The notes under the pieces were generated by a model that saw only the letters and a program-made list of their open reading frames with translations, ran no database searches and was not told where the DNA came from. Shown here piece after piece: positions 38,401 through 52,500 of a stretch of DNA of 64,000 nucleotides. The position numbers and the translations under genes are program-made. The stretch covers positions 372,001 through 436,000 of the forward strand of contig JABVXU010000001.1 in assembly GCA_013365365.1 (NCBI GenBank). Reading direction: 5' to 3'. Position 1 is the first letter of the stretch. Every line of letters begins with the position of its first letter. The stretch is from Cruorifilaria tuberocauda. Its lineage: Eukaryota; Nematoda; Chromadorea; Rhabditida; Onchocercidae.

Positions 38401-41400
38401 AGCCCACAACTCGTATCACATCGTATCTCAAAAATGAAAACCTCCAGCAATGGGTGGTAATAAACTCGTTTACATGATATGAAGATTTTCTGTGATTAAA
38501 TGGAAGCTTTTCTAGCTCAGGTATGCTACAGTCCCAAAATGACATTCGTTATAAATCTGCCATACCGCCAATCTTAATGATCATTAAGACCTAATAAGTA
38601 ATATGTTCAATGCTAACAACGTTTAAAAAGCAGAACAAGGAATGCCTTGCAAATCAGTGAACTAAAATACATGCTGAATAGTACTTTCATCCTTACCTTC
38701 ATTGCTCACTAAGCAACCAGCAATCATAAATGCGGCACAATAAAATCCATACAAAATGAACGGCCAGACCATATATTTAAAGCACTAAAACATGAATGAG
38801 CATTTCAATTGAATTAAAAAATGCATTCATAAGCAAAGCTGCATGCTATGTGAAAGATATTTTTCCAAATAAAAATTTGAAAATTTCAAAAGCAAAGGAG
38901 AGCACAATCAAAAGACTGAATTAGCAGATCATCTACAATATTAATAATGCCACACCAATTTTCTGTCTTCAGAGCTAATATATCTGAATGTATATGACGC
39001 CCGACACTAATGAGTGCTATTACCTTAGATATAGGAGAATTAGTTTTTAATCGCAAATAGTAATTAATTAATTTCTTATAGCTCCTTTCCAAATGCATTG
39101 AAGCAATTGGTATTAAATTAACTTACCTGTGTGAATAGTGAAAAGTTCAACCGCTCCAGCCAATAGTGCTGCGATAAATCAACCAATATGCAAAAGAATT
39201 TTATCACCAAATAAACATTATCAGAGTCTACAGGATATGGGATTCTTTCCCAATTTAACTTTGTTTGATAGAAACAACGCAAGTGTAATTGAATCACATA
39301 AAAGTGAAGTAGTAACAATAAAACTACTGCCAGTATTTTTCCGCCAACTCTTGACATCAGATAGCAGAATACAGAAAAGCAAACCTTTCTTTTCGAAGGA
39401 AGAAATAAACAAACTGCTGTGACTTTCGATACACGAATAACCATTACCAGAACTTATTGATGAGAATATATAAACAATAATCTACAGAGGAATTATATAA
39501 AGTTTCACGAAATTTCCCAGAGAGATGCGATGAAAATAACAGGAATAAATGAGGTTTCTGGGAAAAACAAAAACATACCTTATACTTTCCGGGGAATGCA
39601 TGAAAGAATTCATGCTATTTAGCATGTAATCAAACGGGAAAGTGGACGAAGCAAAGCTAGCATACAGTTTCCCATTTATAAGACTTTATATTGACACGTT
39701 TCATCACCAACTCACGCCCATGACCTTCGCAATTCAGGGCCTAATGCTTACAGCATGTTAATTTATAGGTAGATCGATATGTTCAAAAAAATTTTTCAAT
39801 TACAGAGAAACAATTGAAATACTTCGCGACTGCAAATAAAAATAAGCAGTAGCTGTTACCATGGTTTACTGAAAATAACTTGATTAGGAAGGTAGCAGTT
39901 GCTTGCAGCATCGTCCATTTCGTATGCCATCAACGTGCAAATTACACGCATGTAATGACAGTATCGATAGAGTGTGCATATATGCCGACTCCATATTGAC
40001 AGGTAGTCTTTGATAACACACACAGAATCAGTAAAAGACGAAATCCAACTTGAAGAGAGCTCCAAATGTGCTTCATTCATCTCTGTAGAATGGATGGAAG
40101 TGGTGACCGTACAAGAGAGTGGGGGCACACGCATTTTTTACTGCCATACGTGTATCCGCTCTGCCAGCTCTGTGTCACCTGGAGTGATTAAAAATATGAT
40201 CAAATGTATTTCATAATTTTACAGTAACCCACCGCTAATTCTAGGTTTTCCTCAAAAAACTCAAAAAAACAAATCTAAGAATGACTAATCTACATATCCC
40301 TCCGTCTTTCTTTCTTTGGGATAAAAATACAGTAATACACGATATATGTTCAATATACGATTAAGAGCACTGCGTGAACCACTAAGACCCATTACTTCCT
40401 GATTTATTTTAATGTACCGAAAAAGTGCAGGCAATAAACAAGACCAGAAAATGATTTTCACACAAAATAAAAATAAAAAAATAATAAGCTACTCTCCTGT
40501 TAAATGACAACTGATATCAGCAATCTCAATTTCGACAAAAATATTTTATTTTATCAGAGAAGTACTCTAATAAATAATTGTTTCATCATATTTAAAGTCA
40601 TAAGTCTATATACCTCTATTAAAATGGGCCTAAAAAGGTGATAAGCCTAATTGCATAGCCGATGTGTGCTACGCCTCAACAGGTCTCAACATTAGAACAC
40701 AAATATCTAAAGACATAAGTTTCAGAACGACGAAAAAACCGCCGCCTGAAATAAGTGTCAAAACGAAATTTTGCATATGCATGCAAAAGAACACCCAAAT
40801 CGATAAAATTAGTTTACACTTATTTTTTTTTTCTTTTTTACAAAATATCAAGAAAACAAACAAAGATTATATAAAACAGCGATTTGAATGCGCAAACATG
40901 ACGATGCCTACAGAATAGCAAAAATACGAACTTGTTGCCGACTAATTGAAAAGCTGATGTAATTCAGAAATAATACCGAGGGAATTTTAAATAACCTCAA
41001 AAGTACCATCCTTTGTGTCAATAATGTCCATTGCATGTCCTATCGTTCCCTCTCTTACACGCGTAAATCCTGTATGACCATGTATATTTTATAAGTAGCA
41101 GATCAGAATTAAACTTACTTTTTAGATTCATTTCGTTTGCCATGTAAATGTTCCAAACGATGGAACACATTGATGACATCACGTGGCCGACGTGGCGCCT
41201 CTTCAATCTTGCTCGCTAATAAAAGGCATGCCATTACCGTATACTAAACTTTTTATCATTAATATGACTGAAATAGCGCAGATCGCAAAGTTATAAAATC
41301 AGATAATTCACAGCAGGATGCTGTTTTGGTCTTAGATCTGAAAGCAAACAAAAATGTGTTTCATCAAAATATGAAACATGCATAATCTTGTTCAAATTTA

Positions 41401-42378
41401 AATACTTAGATAAAAGACTCATACTAGTTGGCAGCAACACAATGACTCGAAATTAAATGGCTTAAATATCTAAAACTGAACCAATGCAACGAATAAGATG
41501 AAACTAAGACCAGCAGGCAAAAGCTGTTAGTTGCAATCATTGTAATTTTATTGTTGAAGAAAATTAGACGGTATGCAGATACTCGGATTAATTAAAGTTG
41601 CATTCACTCATAAGAAACGAGAATTCTGATGATAAAAACTTATTACCAGATCCAACCTTCAAGCAATATGAAATCCCTCAACATGGAACTTAATAAAAAT
41701 TTTCGCTTGTCTTATATGACTGAATGATCTGTAAAAAATGGTGAAGAGAAAGACTCAAAACATACTTCGAAATGATGTCGAACAAATGATCTCTGATAAT
41801 AAAATCTCTGGTAAAGAATTTGTGCTGTAGCTGCTGCAACCTGAGGTATACGAAGCAAAATCGCACCTGATTGAATTATTTCACAACCGAGATATCGCAA
41901 ATCCTGGTAAAGAAATATTTCTAGCGCGTGATAATAGACTGGATAAATTAATTACAACAACTACAAGTACAATAACCAAAATGTTAGCAATAGTTTACAA
42001 ACCAGTTCGGTTTTCCGATCTAATCCATCAGCTAAAGAAGGAGGATTTCCCAATTTAGCCACTGAATGCTCATCTAGTGTGAGAAGCCACTTATCCGCTG
42101 ATATATTAATCGATGAGAATAATCTGAAATAAAAGGTGAGGATGCAACATCAATTTTAAAAAATTCAAAGATGCTAAGTGATATCAATTTTACCTTCTTT
42201 GTCCAAAACTGCTCAACTTTATCTTTGCTCCGACATCATCCACTGCTAACTGTTCTTCCTTAACATCTTTTGTATCACTGGTAGATGTATTTAAATTGGT
42301 TTTCCGTTGCGAATGCTCACCAGAGTTTTTCGAAGATGGTTTTGATGCTAGCGTCACCATGCTATTTTTGGTCATCAT
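35411..42378 (-). CDS. cyl-1: Cyclin L (RS-domain cyclin)
   Basis: Regulatory partner of CDK11-type kinases that acts in transcription and pre-mRNA splicing in nuclear speckles. Eleven minus-strand exons splice in phase: 42378-42194, 42123-42003, 41903-41766, 41243-41119, 37396-37214, 36907-36808, 36731-36618, 36528-36321, 36142-36022, 35955-35763 and 35512-35411, giving 529 residues. Cyclin-box blocks: [125 protein letters not shown] and CACIHLAAR. The C-terminal third (about 385-529) is rich in Arg, Ser and His ([20 protein letters not shown] stretches), the expected RS domain. Intron 4 is 3.7 kb, far longer than the others, and holds another gene on the same strand. Two adjacent ATGs (42378, 42375) could initiate. 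Confidence 0.95.
37691..39357 (-). CDS. Predicted four-helix membrane protein nested in cyclin L intron 4
   Basis: A gene of about 170 residues inside the long cyclin L intron, on the same strand, assembled from four exons that keep phase: 39357-39127, 39074-39024, 38784-38697 and 37833-37691 (stop TAA). Exon 1 starts [20 protein letters not shown], a strongly hydrophobic first helix, then [14 protein letters not shown] and a second hydrophobic stretch ([13 protein letters not shown]). Exon 3 is [17 protein letters not shown] followed by MIAGCLV, a third helix. Exon 4 is [20 protein letters not shown], a fourth helix, then a polar tail ending TTNVD. Acceptors (GTTTTAG, TTTTCTAG) and donors (GTAAGT, GTAAGG) are good except for the TATAAG acceptor and GTAATA donor of the small exon 2. 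I do not recognise the family. The frame is open upstream to 39444, so the start may be earlier. The hydrophobic pattern over consistently phased exons argues for a real gene. Confidence 0.55.
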
Positions 42379-43584
42379 AATCTATAACTTAAAACAGTCA
42401 ATAATTAAATTATTAGTAGTTTCACTAAAATTTGCGCAGAAAAAAAGATAAAAGAGCTCACAAAATGTGACTAGCAGAAACGAATCTAAACTAAAGAAAT
42501 AAGTATATCTCCACATCATAGAAAAAGGAATCATACATAACAGAAGAGTAAAGTAACCCACAGATCCATATAAAGCATAAATACATACCAATATAATTTG
42601 TAAATTGATGAAATAAAATATCTTTCAAAAATAATCTCTTCGCAAAGGATGTCAAAATGTGTATTAATTAAGAATGCTCTATTAGTAGTTCCGCAGTTTT
42701 AATACAATCAAAACTGAGTTACACGATTGTACATTTGTAAGTAGCGATGATTAGCAGAGAGAACATACAAAAGCAAATCGGTGGATTTCTTTCTTCTTAA
42801 ATGTTTTTACTACTACTACTACAAAGTAATATGTCATATTACAAAGAAATTACGACAGTGACGGGAATATAGTAAATTGATTACTCTATATTTCCTTCTC
42901 TTAACTAAACGTACAAGAATAAACGTGACGATTTAAAGGAACTACATGACAGTAGTATTCCCATAGTATTGTCATCCCTTAGATGAACATTTAGATATGA
43001 CACAATTTGAATTAACAAAAGAGACAATAAAACGTTCTAGAAATATTCTCTGAAAATACTGCCTTTTTATAGCAGTGATTTGATATTTAAATATTTAGAA
43101 ATCATCAATAACCTATACCATCCATAATTCTCAACTCCACGAAACCGTCAAACAACTCCCAATGGACAGGGCAGAAAAAAGATCACACTAATAGCAACAG
43201 CAATCGATTACTAAACATGCTGTAGACGATGAGCACTCTGCGTATCGCACTTTTGTTATCGGAAGCTGACAGAGGCGCCACTTTTGAAAGTAGGAATTTT
43301 TAGATATTGGAGTTACTATGGATACCAGGAATCGAGTCTTGAAGATCAATTTTTGACGATTAAATTGCGGTTCATCTTCTCTATAACAATTAATTATTCC
43401 TTCCTTTATAGCTATACCTGACAATTCTATTGTTACTTCACCGCTCCCCTTCATTCTTAATTTCTTGGAAAAAAGCCTAGATTTAGCTTTTTGTTTTATT
43501 TTTCTATATAATTTTCTATTATGCTTTGTAAAACCATGTATTTTATTTCGAATATAAAATTAAAATATTGAAGAAATTTCAGAT
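42379..43584. promoter_or_regulatory. Divergent intergenic region of cyclin L and nephrocystin-4
   Basis: The two genes diverge from this 1.2 kb, which should hold both promoters. Composition is AT-rich and no clear core element is visible. A TTTCAG acceptor two bases before the nephrocystin-4 ATG (43577-43582) suggests trans-splicing or a 5' untranslated exon. Short minus-strand frames here show no known motif. Confidence 0.4.
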
Positions 43585-46500
43585 ATGTCTGAGGATAAGT
43601 TGAAAATAAATAATACAAGAGAATGGTATCAAAAAGTACACATGTGTCGACGCGTGCCACCGCGACGTGCACCGGTTGAAGGATATGATAAACCTGAATG
43701 CTATGTGCTGTCATTACGAAATGCACGATTGCCTTGTGTAACTATTCCTTTTGTTCCTTTTATAAATATCGGTGGATTGTTCAGAACAGATGGAGAGAAT
43801 GTAAAATATATCGGAAAAATATCATAAAAATTTTCACCCAGTAGTAGAACTTTTTCATTAATTTTCAGTTAAAGGTGGATATGCTATATCGCATTCATGC
43901 ATATTTCTATGATAAGCAGCTAAAGTATTACTTCGGAAAACCGTTTTGCGGCGGATGGTGTCGTCCCGATTCTGATTCCATCCCTTTTACTGAGGTAGCT
44001 AACTTTCATTCAATAAGGTTTTTATGTCAGAGTTTCTTTCTCTTGCAGCATTCAAATCAACCAACTCCATCTGTAAATTTTCAATTTAAATGTAAAATCT
44101 AGAATTAAAGTGCCAATGATGTTGAATTTTCTGTATTTACCAATAAACGGCTTTGATGAGCTTGCTAACACTGATGGAATATTCGAAAGTACAATATACT
44201 TAGCTACAGGTAATTTTCTTTTGGTGTTCATTTACCGATAACATCGACATTGTCTTGGAAGTAGTCGAGGGAGAGCAAAGAGAACAAAATTTCAGTCGCT
44301 TATATACAGCAGCATGGACTTTGGTGCCATTAGGAAGTACCGAAAATCCGACTACCTTTTGCAGGTGTTATGAATTCTTTATTCATTTTACCAAGAGTTG
44401 GATTATTTCCTCATTCCATCAGTTTTATTATTGCAGCTAAATGATCTCTCAAATTAAATTTGGCCAGTTAAATCCATGTTTCTTCCAGACTGCCGCTATA
44501 TTCGGGATCTCCGAAAACATTATTTTTTATGGCTTCTGAGGTGGAAATGGCACAGCTTTCCCGAAAGACTAATATCGATGTAGAAATTTGCTTACAAACA
44601 TATCAAGAAATGTACAATGTATTGAACTATATTCCTGACTGGTACATATTTGACCAGTGGGAAGATATTCCTGGATTACGAGCATCTTGTGATGGTTAGA
44701 TTAGATTTAATGTAGCATTTAAAACGTAAACTTTTACTTTCTTATTCTTATGGAATGTTTCATTTAATTTGCCGCCCATTTAGGTAAATCTCAGACTATT
44801 CATCCAGAGGCATTGAGAAGTCGAACATCCATTTTAAGGAAAATAAATATATCATTCGGTATGGATGTCTACAAATTTGAGCAAATTCTACTTCATTTAA
44901 TGAATAATGATAGGCTTTATCGAGCAAACAGATCACCTGCAGACGTTAATATTAAGATGATGGAAGTTCTGGAGCGGAGAATTACGGCACGTTTCGCTTT
45001 TTCTACTTTCAAAGATTTCCAGTACTAATTTATAGCAGAGATGATAGTTTTTTTCTCGAAGATAGGGTTATTTTTTGAGTGAGTATCTTAAAGCATAGAA
45101 AATGAAGTGGTTTAAATTACTTCTCTTCGAGATTTTTAATGTCTAAAATGTCGGAATTAATTTAGATTGGGATGCATAACGGTTTGTGCTATGTGGAGAA
45201 ACCGCAATGTCTGCACCTTAGTCTATCGGAAAATCAAATTTGCAGTACCTTGGAAATGAGACGGTATAAATTGACGATCAAATCAAATTCAATACAGATT
45301 TTTGAGTTTAGTCTATGTAATAATTCCAATAATTTTGGAAATATGAAAATTGTCGAAATTTCAGATCACAATCGCAAAGCCTTTTCATGAGTGGGAGTGT
45401 AATATTAAATAGAATGATTGTAGATCCTCAGTTCGCTATTGTCTTTTCACTGGATTATCTTGTCGGAGTTTATTCTCGTGATGTCAGTATTTTTATTAAA
45501 ATTATAGTATAAACTTTGATAATCCATTTAACTAGTAAATTACCAGCAATAAATTACGAATTCACTTAAATAGCCACCTTCAAGTAAATCTTATTTTCAG
45601 AAGACAGTACATTCATCACAATCAGTGATGGTCTGTTGGGGTGCTTGGTGTCCTTTTGCTGTAGACATGAAACCAAATGGTGAGATTACTATCCCTTTAA
45701 TCGGAGGTATTTCTTTTTTCAATTTCATTACTTCATAGTTTCATTTCTTGAAACAAATTTTATTGCATTTATGATACAAATAAAGATATGAGTAAGTAGT
45801 ACTCTGTTCTTCTTCTTTACTTCCAAAGAAAATTAGTACTCATTTCTCTTTTTTCAAGCAAACAACTGTATTCCTTTCTATAAAAATAAGTATCTATTTA
45901 GGACCAAATATCAATCCAAACGAACGTTTGGCATTCAAAAACTCATTTGTTTTACGTTCTGATTTGCCCTTCTGTGACGAGTTTCCAAGGATTAAAATTA
46001 CATTTGCATGCTCAGGATTTGAAGAAGTTAGAATTGATACTTATTGTATTTTGCTTTTTTCCTGAGTTATTTTGTTGATACGTACCATGATAATTTGTTG
46101 TGATTTCTAATTTCATAAGAGCTGTACAATTTTAACATTTTAACATTCTTATCCATCTTTAATTGCGCATAACATTAAATGTTTTCCATGTTTATCACAT
46201 GTCGCTTGAATATATAAATTTTTTTATAGTGTGAATTGCTTATTTCTAGAAAGTATATATTATAGTAATTTCATTAATTAAAGCAAATGTTCCAGATTGA
46301 ACACCTGTTAAATACTTCGACATGCATTGACATGATAGAATACTGGGAAAAATCGAATGCGAAAACTGTTGGACTCCAACTTAGATCAACTAAAATTGCT
46401 CAAAATCCTGAAATAATACTTGAAAACAGGTTTGCATTCTTTTTTCTGCACTATATATATTTGACTCGTAGCATCTGAAGAAATATGATTTACTCTTTTG

Positions 46501-49500
46501 AAATGAAGAAAGTAATTGAAATTGAAAAATTCAACTCACTAAATGACTCAATCACTTATTTCAGGCATGAAATCAAGTCGTCAGCACATGTATCATTGGT
46601 AACTTTTTGGTAATCTTAAATTAGCCAGATTCAATATGATACACTTGTTACTCGTGGTAACTACAAAGAGTATTGCTCATTTGTGTTCATCTCCGTCTTA
46701 CATAGCTGTTTTTATATATTGAACCAAGTGATGTACTTCAGGAAGAAAAATTGGATGAAAAAATTTCGTTTACAGATGAGCGGAAATACGACACTTATAC
46801 GAGCGTGAAAATCTGTAGTTCGCCATTAGTGAGGTAAGATAAATTAGTTTTTTTCGATCTTTTTATCACAACTTTACAGAAACTTTTGAAACTGTTATTG
46901 CGAGATTTTTCAGGACATCAAATACACCTCGTGCATCTCTTGCTGCCCTTGCCGACATTTCATTCACTCCTATAAAAGATCGCAACGGAAACAAACCGAA
47001 ACTTTTGGATATTGAGAATTTCCCAGTAGATTTATTGAATTTTTATCAATGAAAATTCCAATAAAACGTTTCCATCAAGTTCTCGGAAATTTTAAAGTTT
47101 ATCTTTTACAAAATAATATTTGCAGATAAAATAGCATTCTTCGAAGGAGTGCAATAATTTGTATGATAATAACATTGCAATTGTGTGAGTTCGCTTTTAT
47201 TATAGACTCCAGATGTCAACATTGAACTGAACGATAAACTGGATACGAATGAAATCATTGTTCAGTTTATGGCTATTCAAAATAGGTTCTTATTAAATCA
47301 TTAAATTATTGAATCAATAGTGGTAAAATATTGCATTATAATTAGCCAATTCAGTTCTTATTATGGCTGTATTTCCAAATAATTTAGCAGAGAAGATGTT
47401 GGTTACATGAAGACACCAAATGCAGTATTTTTTACAATGGAATTCTATCGTTTTCATACAGTTACAACCGAAAAGTTTGCCGTTCAATTTTTTAACTAGA
47501 GATATTCATCAAATTTTAGAAGTTAAAAATTAACATCGAATTTAGCTAACACGGTTTAATTCGTTCCAAGTATGAATTAAAATATCATTTCAAAAATTAC
47601 AAATCATAATTTATAGATTATGGTTAGATTCAGTTCACGCAAAAGCAATTCACTACGAACAGTTATTTGTTTTGAGGCGAAGAAGAAACGTTGAGGAGAT
47701 TGCTAAGGAAGACTGCAATGGCTTCACTGTGAAAGATTATCTGTCCTTATGAAAATTCAGTGAATGTATTCATGAATCTCAATAACGTGTTATTATTTGA
47801 AAATTTAGGTGAGATATATGGTCGATGGGAATTCAATTCCAGATGGCGAAAAAGAAGATTACATCAAATATCTTTTAAATGGGTGTGCGATTGTTGATGT
47901 ATGGGATGCTGACTCTCTGTTACCTCTTGGCAAGTTGTATATTCCACTAAAAGTGAGTTTATTCAAACTATTTAAAATATTGTCATTTTGTTGAAATAGA
48001 TCAATTAAAAACTGAGTAAAAGGAAACATTTTTTTTCAAGACCCGAATTCAAATGAGACAAATTATAACTTCAAGATTAGCAAAAATTAAGAAATTATTC
48101 TTTGCAGTTTTTGCTGAGGCATGGATCTGAAGCAGTACAGGTTAATATACAAAGTGCAGTAGTGCTCAGCAATTTTCCTGAATCAACATGTCAAGTATTA
48201 CTTCGATTAACTAGTATTGGCTATCCATGTTTTAAACAGATAGGTACGATAACTTCTTCATAGTAAGGAATGAACAATATTTAGGTCTCAAAATTGTCCG
48301 TAATAAATAAGAAAATTTTTTAATGAATATATATAAGCATCGTTTATCTATTTCCTGTATCCTATGATAAATGATATGCGATCGATATGATTGAAAACTT
48401 TCGCATTATTTAAATTTTTAAGAGGTTTACACCATTAGTATATTAACCATGAAATCCGATTTTTTTGTCTTATGTAGTAGAGATAATGCATTTGCGTCTT
48501 AATAAGCTTTCGCTTTTCTTATTCTTTTTTTCCTTAAATCATTCAACGTATGCTGAATTTTCAGTATTTAATAATTCTTTCTTATTCTAAAGCAACTATT
48601 TATCATTTCTAAGTATTTTTTTATTGTCTATATTCTAATATTGGTAGTTTCTCTTCTAATACTGATTAGGAACAGTGCATCTTAGGAAAAAATTCGTAAT
48701 CATCTTAGCACATTTTTATAGCAGCAACGATGTCTTACCACTTCCAAGTATGAAAATATATTTGTCAACTTTACATTTGACTTACGAAGAAAACTTTTTT
48801 TTGGCTTCATAGACTTCGTGGTCTAAGTTTAGATGGAATGCGAAATCGAACGAGCGCAGTTATAAGTCGACATTCAACTCGCATTGGTCAAAATGAAAAT
48901 GAATCTTACAAAATTAGGGCTAAACCACTGAATCCAATTCACGAAAATTCACTGCAACATTTCTTGTCTGCTCATAGGTGAATAATTTAATTCATAACAG
49001 TACTTGAGATCTACTCTATGAACTGCTATTGTCAAAGTTCCCTTCATCGAGTTTAATAAATGCTTAATTTTGATAATAGATTGGTGGGAGTGAAATCTTT
49101 AGAAATAATAACTAGTTTAAGGAATTCTTCTCAACGTTCTGAATGATTATTCTCAATTAAATTTTTTGAGATTGGACATAAATCAGCGTTATAATGAAGT
49201 CATAAACGATGCTTCACCACTGGAAGCAAAAAACCAGAATTCAGTAACAAAGCCCCTCACGACAAAAGTATAAATCATTGATTTTTCAAGAAATTAATAT
49301 AACATTTATTGAAGATTTGCAAAGAATGTTAACATAATTACTTAATATTGTCTAACATTTTATGAATTATTTCTTTTTACAAATTCAAAATAATAAGTGG
49401 CGATTCGAAAATCGAAATAGTTAAGGAAACGATATTTGTTGGAAAATAAGACTTTCAAATTTACTATTTTCGACTTAAATTATTTTCGCCCTATGCGATA

Positions 49501-52500
49501 TTATTTCGAAAAGGAAATATTACAGGGATCAATGAAGCGGTATCTGTTTCAGCAGGAACTGGATGCTTATAAAAAACTACGTGATGAAGATAAGGCATCG
49601 AAGCTATTAAAAGTTGTTTTCAAAGCAATAACTACGGAATATCGGTACAAATTAGCATACTGAAAAGTTTCTTTGACAAACAACTTCTGATTAATAGATG
49701 GATATTCGATAGAATAGCGGGTGTTTTAATCTCATTTTTTTCTTGAAATAGAATAAATTATTCGAACAACATTAAATTTCATTTTATACCAATGCACTTT
49801 TTTTATTATAGTTTTTTTCTTATAGCATTTATCCAAAATATGGTCAAGTCGTATTTTTCGAATACATGCTTCAAAATACTGAATCAGACTCTACTATCAT
49901 TGTTGTAGATACTGCTCAGAACACACTTAAGTAAGCTTATTTAATTTTTAATTGAATTAACTTCTATGAATTCTAAATATATTTAGACCTCATTAAAGAA
50001 ACTTGCGCAACATCCCCAATCTCCAAAATCCAAATTTATTATCTTATTTTTCTAAGATGAGATTGAGAATTAATATTTTTTTGCTAATATGGATATTACA
50101 GACCACTTTTCAATGTGGGATTATGGCAGTATTATAAAAATATGTACGGGATTGAGACTCCACTTGAAAAAGATCTTTATCGAATATCAGAAGAAAATGG
50201 ACAAATTACTGAAGTACAGATTTTCCTGAAACCGATGGACACCATATTTGCACCATTTATCTACGATGGATTTACGATACCTCAGGAACAGATCAGAAAT
50301 CAAGTTAAAGTAATGTGAAATTATATATAAAAATTTAGATCTTAAGGAATCTCGTTATGAAATTATGTTTCTCTTTTTGCAATTCAACACTGTTGACTCA
50401 TTAGCAATAGTTCCGCAGGAGGAACTCCGTAACTTAATATTTTGTACGATTATGATAATTCCAAACTGTTTTAAAAGAATTCCTGTAAGTTTTAGGTAGT
50501 ATTCAAGAAAAAAAATGGTGGTGAACCGGTAGCAATCTTAGATTTATTGGTTGGAAATCGCCGTAACATTATTTCCAATTCATTTCGTTTCTACCACGAA
50601 GCGGAAACAACGCTATCCAGGAGTATTCACATTACCGGACATAAAAGTAGTCATAGAAAAGATTTTTCAGTTTACTTTATCCTTAAGGCAAAATAAAAAA
50701 ACTGATATAATTTGCCTACTTTTTCTGAAATGTTTGCTTCAGGTCGTGTATTTTCCATCCGTTGTACAGATTCTCTTGTTCTAGTTTCATTTAAGAATAA
50801 CTGCGATGGATCTCAGGATTTACATTTTACGGTATATATAACTTAATAAGTGCGTTGAGACAAAAATTTTGTAATGTTTTTTGAAAAGAGTTCATTTTCA
50901 AATCTTATTTATTCTATTTATGAAGTTAATTTGCAACTTTTTGTAGTGTCAAACTGGTAAAGCACCAATGTTGCGAACGTTTACCGTGATCTTTTTTGCT
51001 GATCAGTACTATAACACTGTCCTAGGAGCGTGGTTAATACATATTCATGCGGTGAATCAAATCAATTTGAATGCTGTTCGAGCACAGCTCATCAAAGTTC
51101 CTATTGTTTTGAAGTAAGTTAAAACTTTCGATATAGAAAATCTCTAGTCCAATTTGATATTTTCCTTGACTTTTAATATCCTTTTAACGGAAAAGTGGGA
51201 ATCCACGTATTTTATTGCTGATAATTATTTGCTCATCTGATTGACTAAAGGTTGGAGAGTCTCCTCTTGATAGCTTTTAATTCTTTTTTGTTTCTTTAAT
51301 TCTTTCCTTTTTTGCCTTTTCTATTCATTCTTTTTTACTATTTTTCTAAGCAAGTCATGATTATAATGGATTAGCTAGTAGATTTCATTTTATTTTGAGT
51401 TTATAAACAAAACATCATCTATAAATTATAAGTTACTTTAGAACTGATGACTGTTACAATTTGGTGCACTTTGGAAGCTCTTCAAAAAATGTTGAGATTT
51501 ATCCATCAGATGCAATTGCAGCACAGCGTGGTGACACTTTAAATGCTGTGGTTAATTTCTTGCCGGATTTCACAGGTTAATTTCTTTGAATGAATATGTC
51601 CCTAATAAAAGGTTATAAATTGCTGTATTTTTAAGTACAGAAATGTGGAATACCTTTTCACTAAGCCCTTAATACCTTTCTACTCTACCTAAAGATCCTT
51701 CGTCAAGGTCAACCAGTACTGATTTTATTGTGATAATCTTATCAGTTCCTGAATCCTCAAACGATGTCCGTTCTTCTCATCAACAAATTCGTTCTATGTA
51801 AAAAGATCAAAGGCACGATACCTATTCTTCTCATCGAGAAAATGCCTTTTATGTGAATTCTCATCGAGAAATGCCTTCCACATATAAAGATCAAAAATTT
51901 TTTGTTATTGTGCGATAAATACATGCATGACAAGGACGTCTTATGTTGGAAATTGAAGATTTCGGATGTTTACTATTAATCTTACAGAAGCAGTTTAATA
52001 TTGCACAGTGATCTTAGTAATATATAACGTTCGGTTTCCAGCGAACCTTTGACCAAATTATCAAATTTAATTGTATCTCTATCTGAGGAAATGATGAAAC
52101 ATTAACTAATGATTTCATAAAATAGTTTAATCATTTTATCAATTTGGTTCGTCAATTTGTCCATTTTGGAACTGATATCTCTATGAGTAGAAAGATTTTA
52201 TTCGGTCATCAGTGATATTTCTCACTTAGTTTATACGCTTCATATCCCGTTTCTTTTCTTAATCTTCAGAGTCTGCTTTATAAAAAATGTTTAGAGTGCT
52301 CATAGCCATCGAGATTTATTCAAAGTATTGCTGTCAAATATTTATAATGCAGAAAAGAAGAAGTAAGATTCAAAATCCGTATTTTAAGGCTCTCGTATGA
52401 TGCTAATTTCGGCAGTTGATCAGCGAACAAATTACTTATTCTACCAATGGATGATTGCAGTAAATGTCCAAGAAGCTAATATCACTAAAATGTTTGAAGT

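Noticed and set aside
39856..40134. Minus-strand open frame of 92 codons inside the cyclin L intron
   Set aside because: No hydrophobic helix or family motif, and no clear junction to the nested gene; it could be a 5' exon, but I cannot support that.
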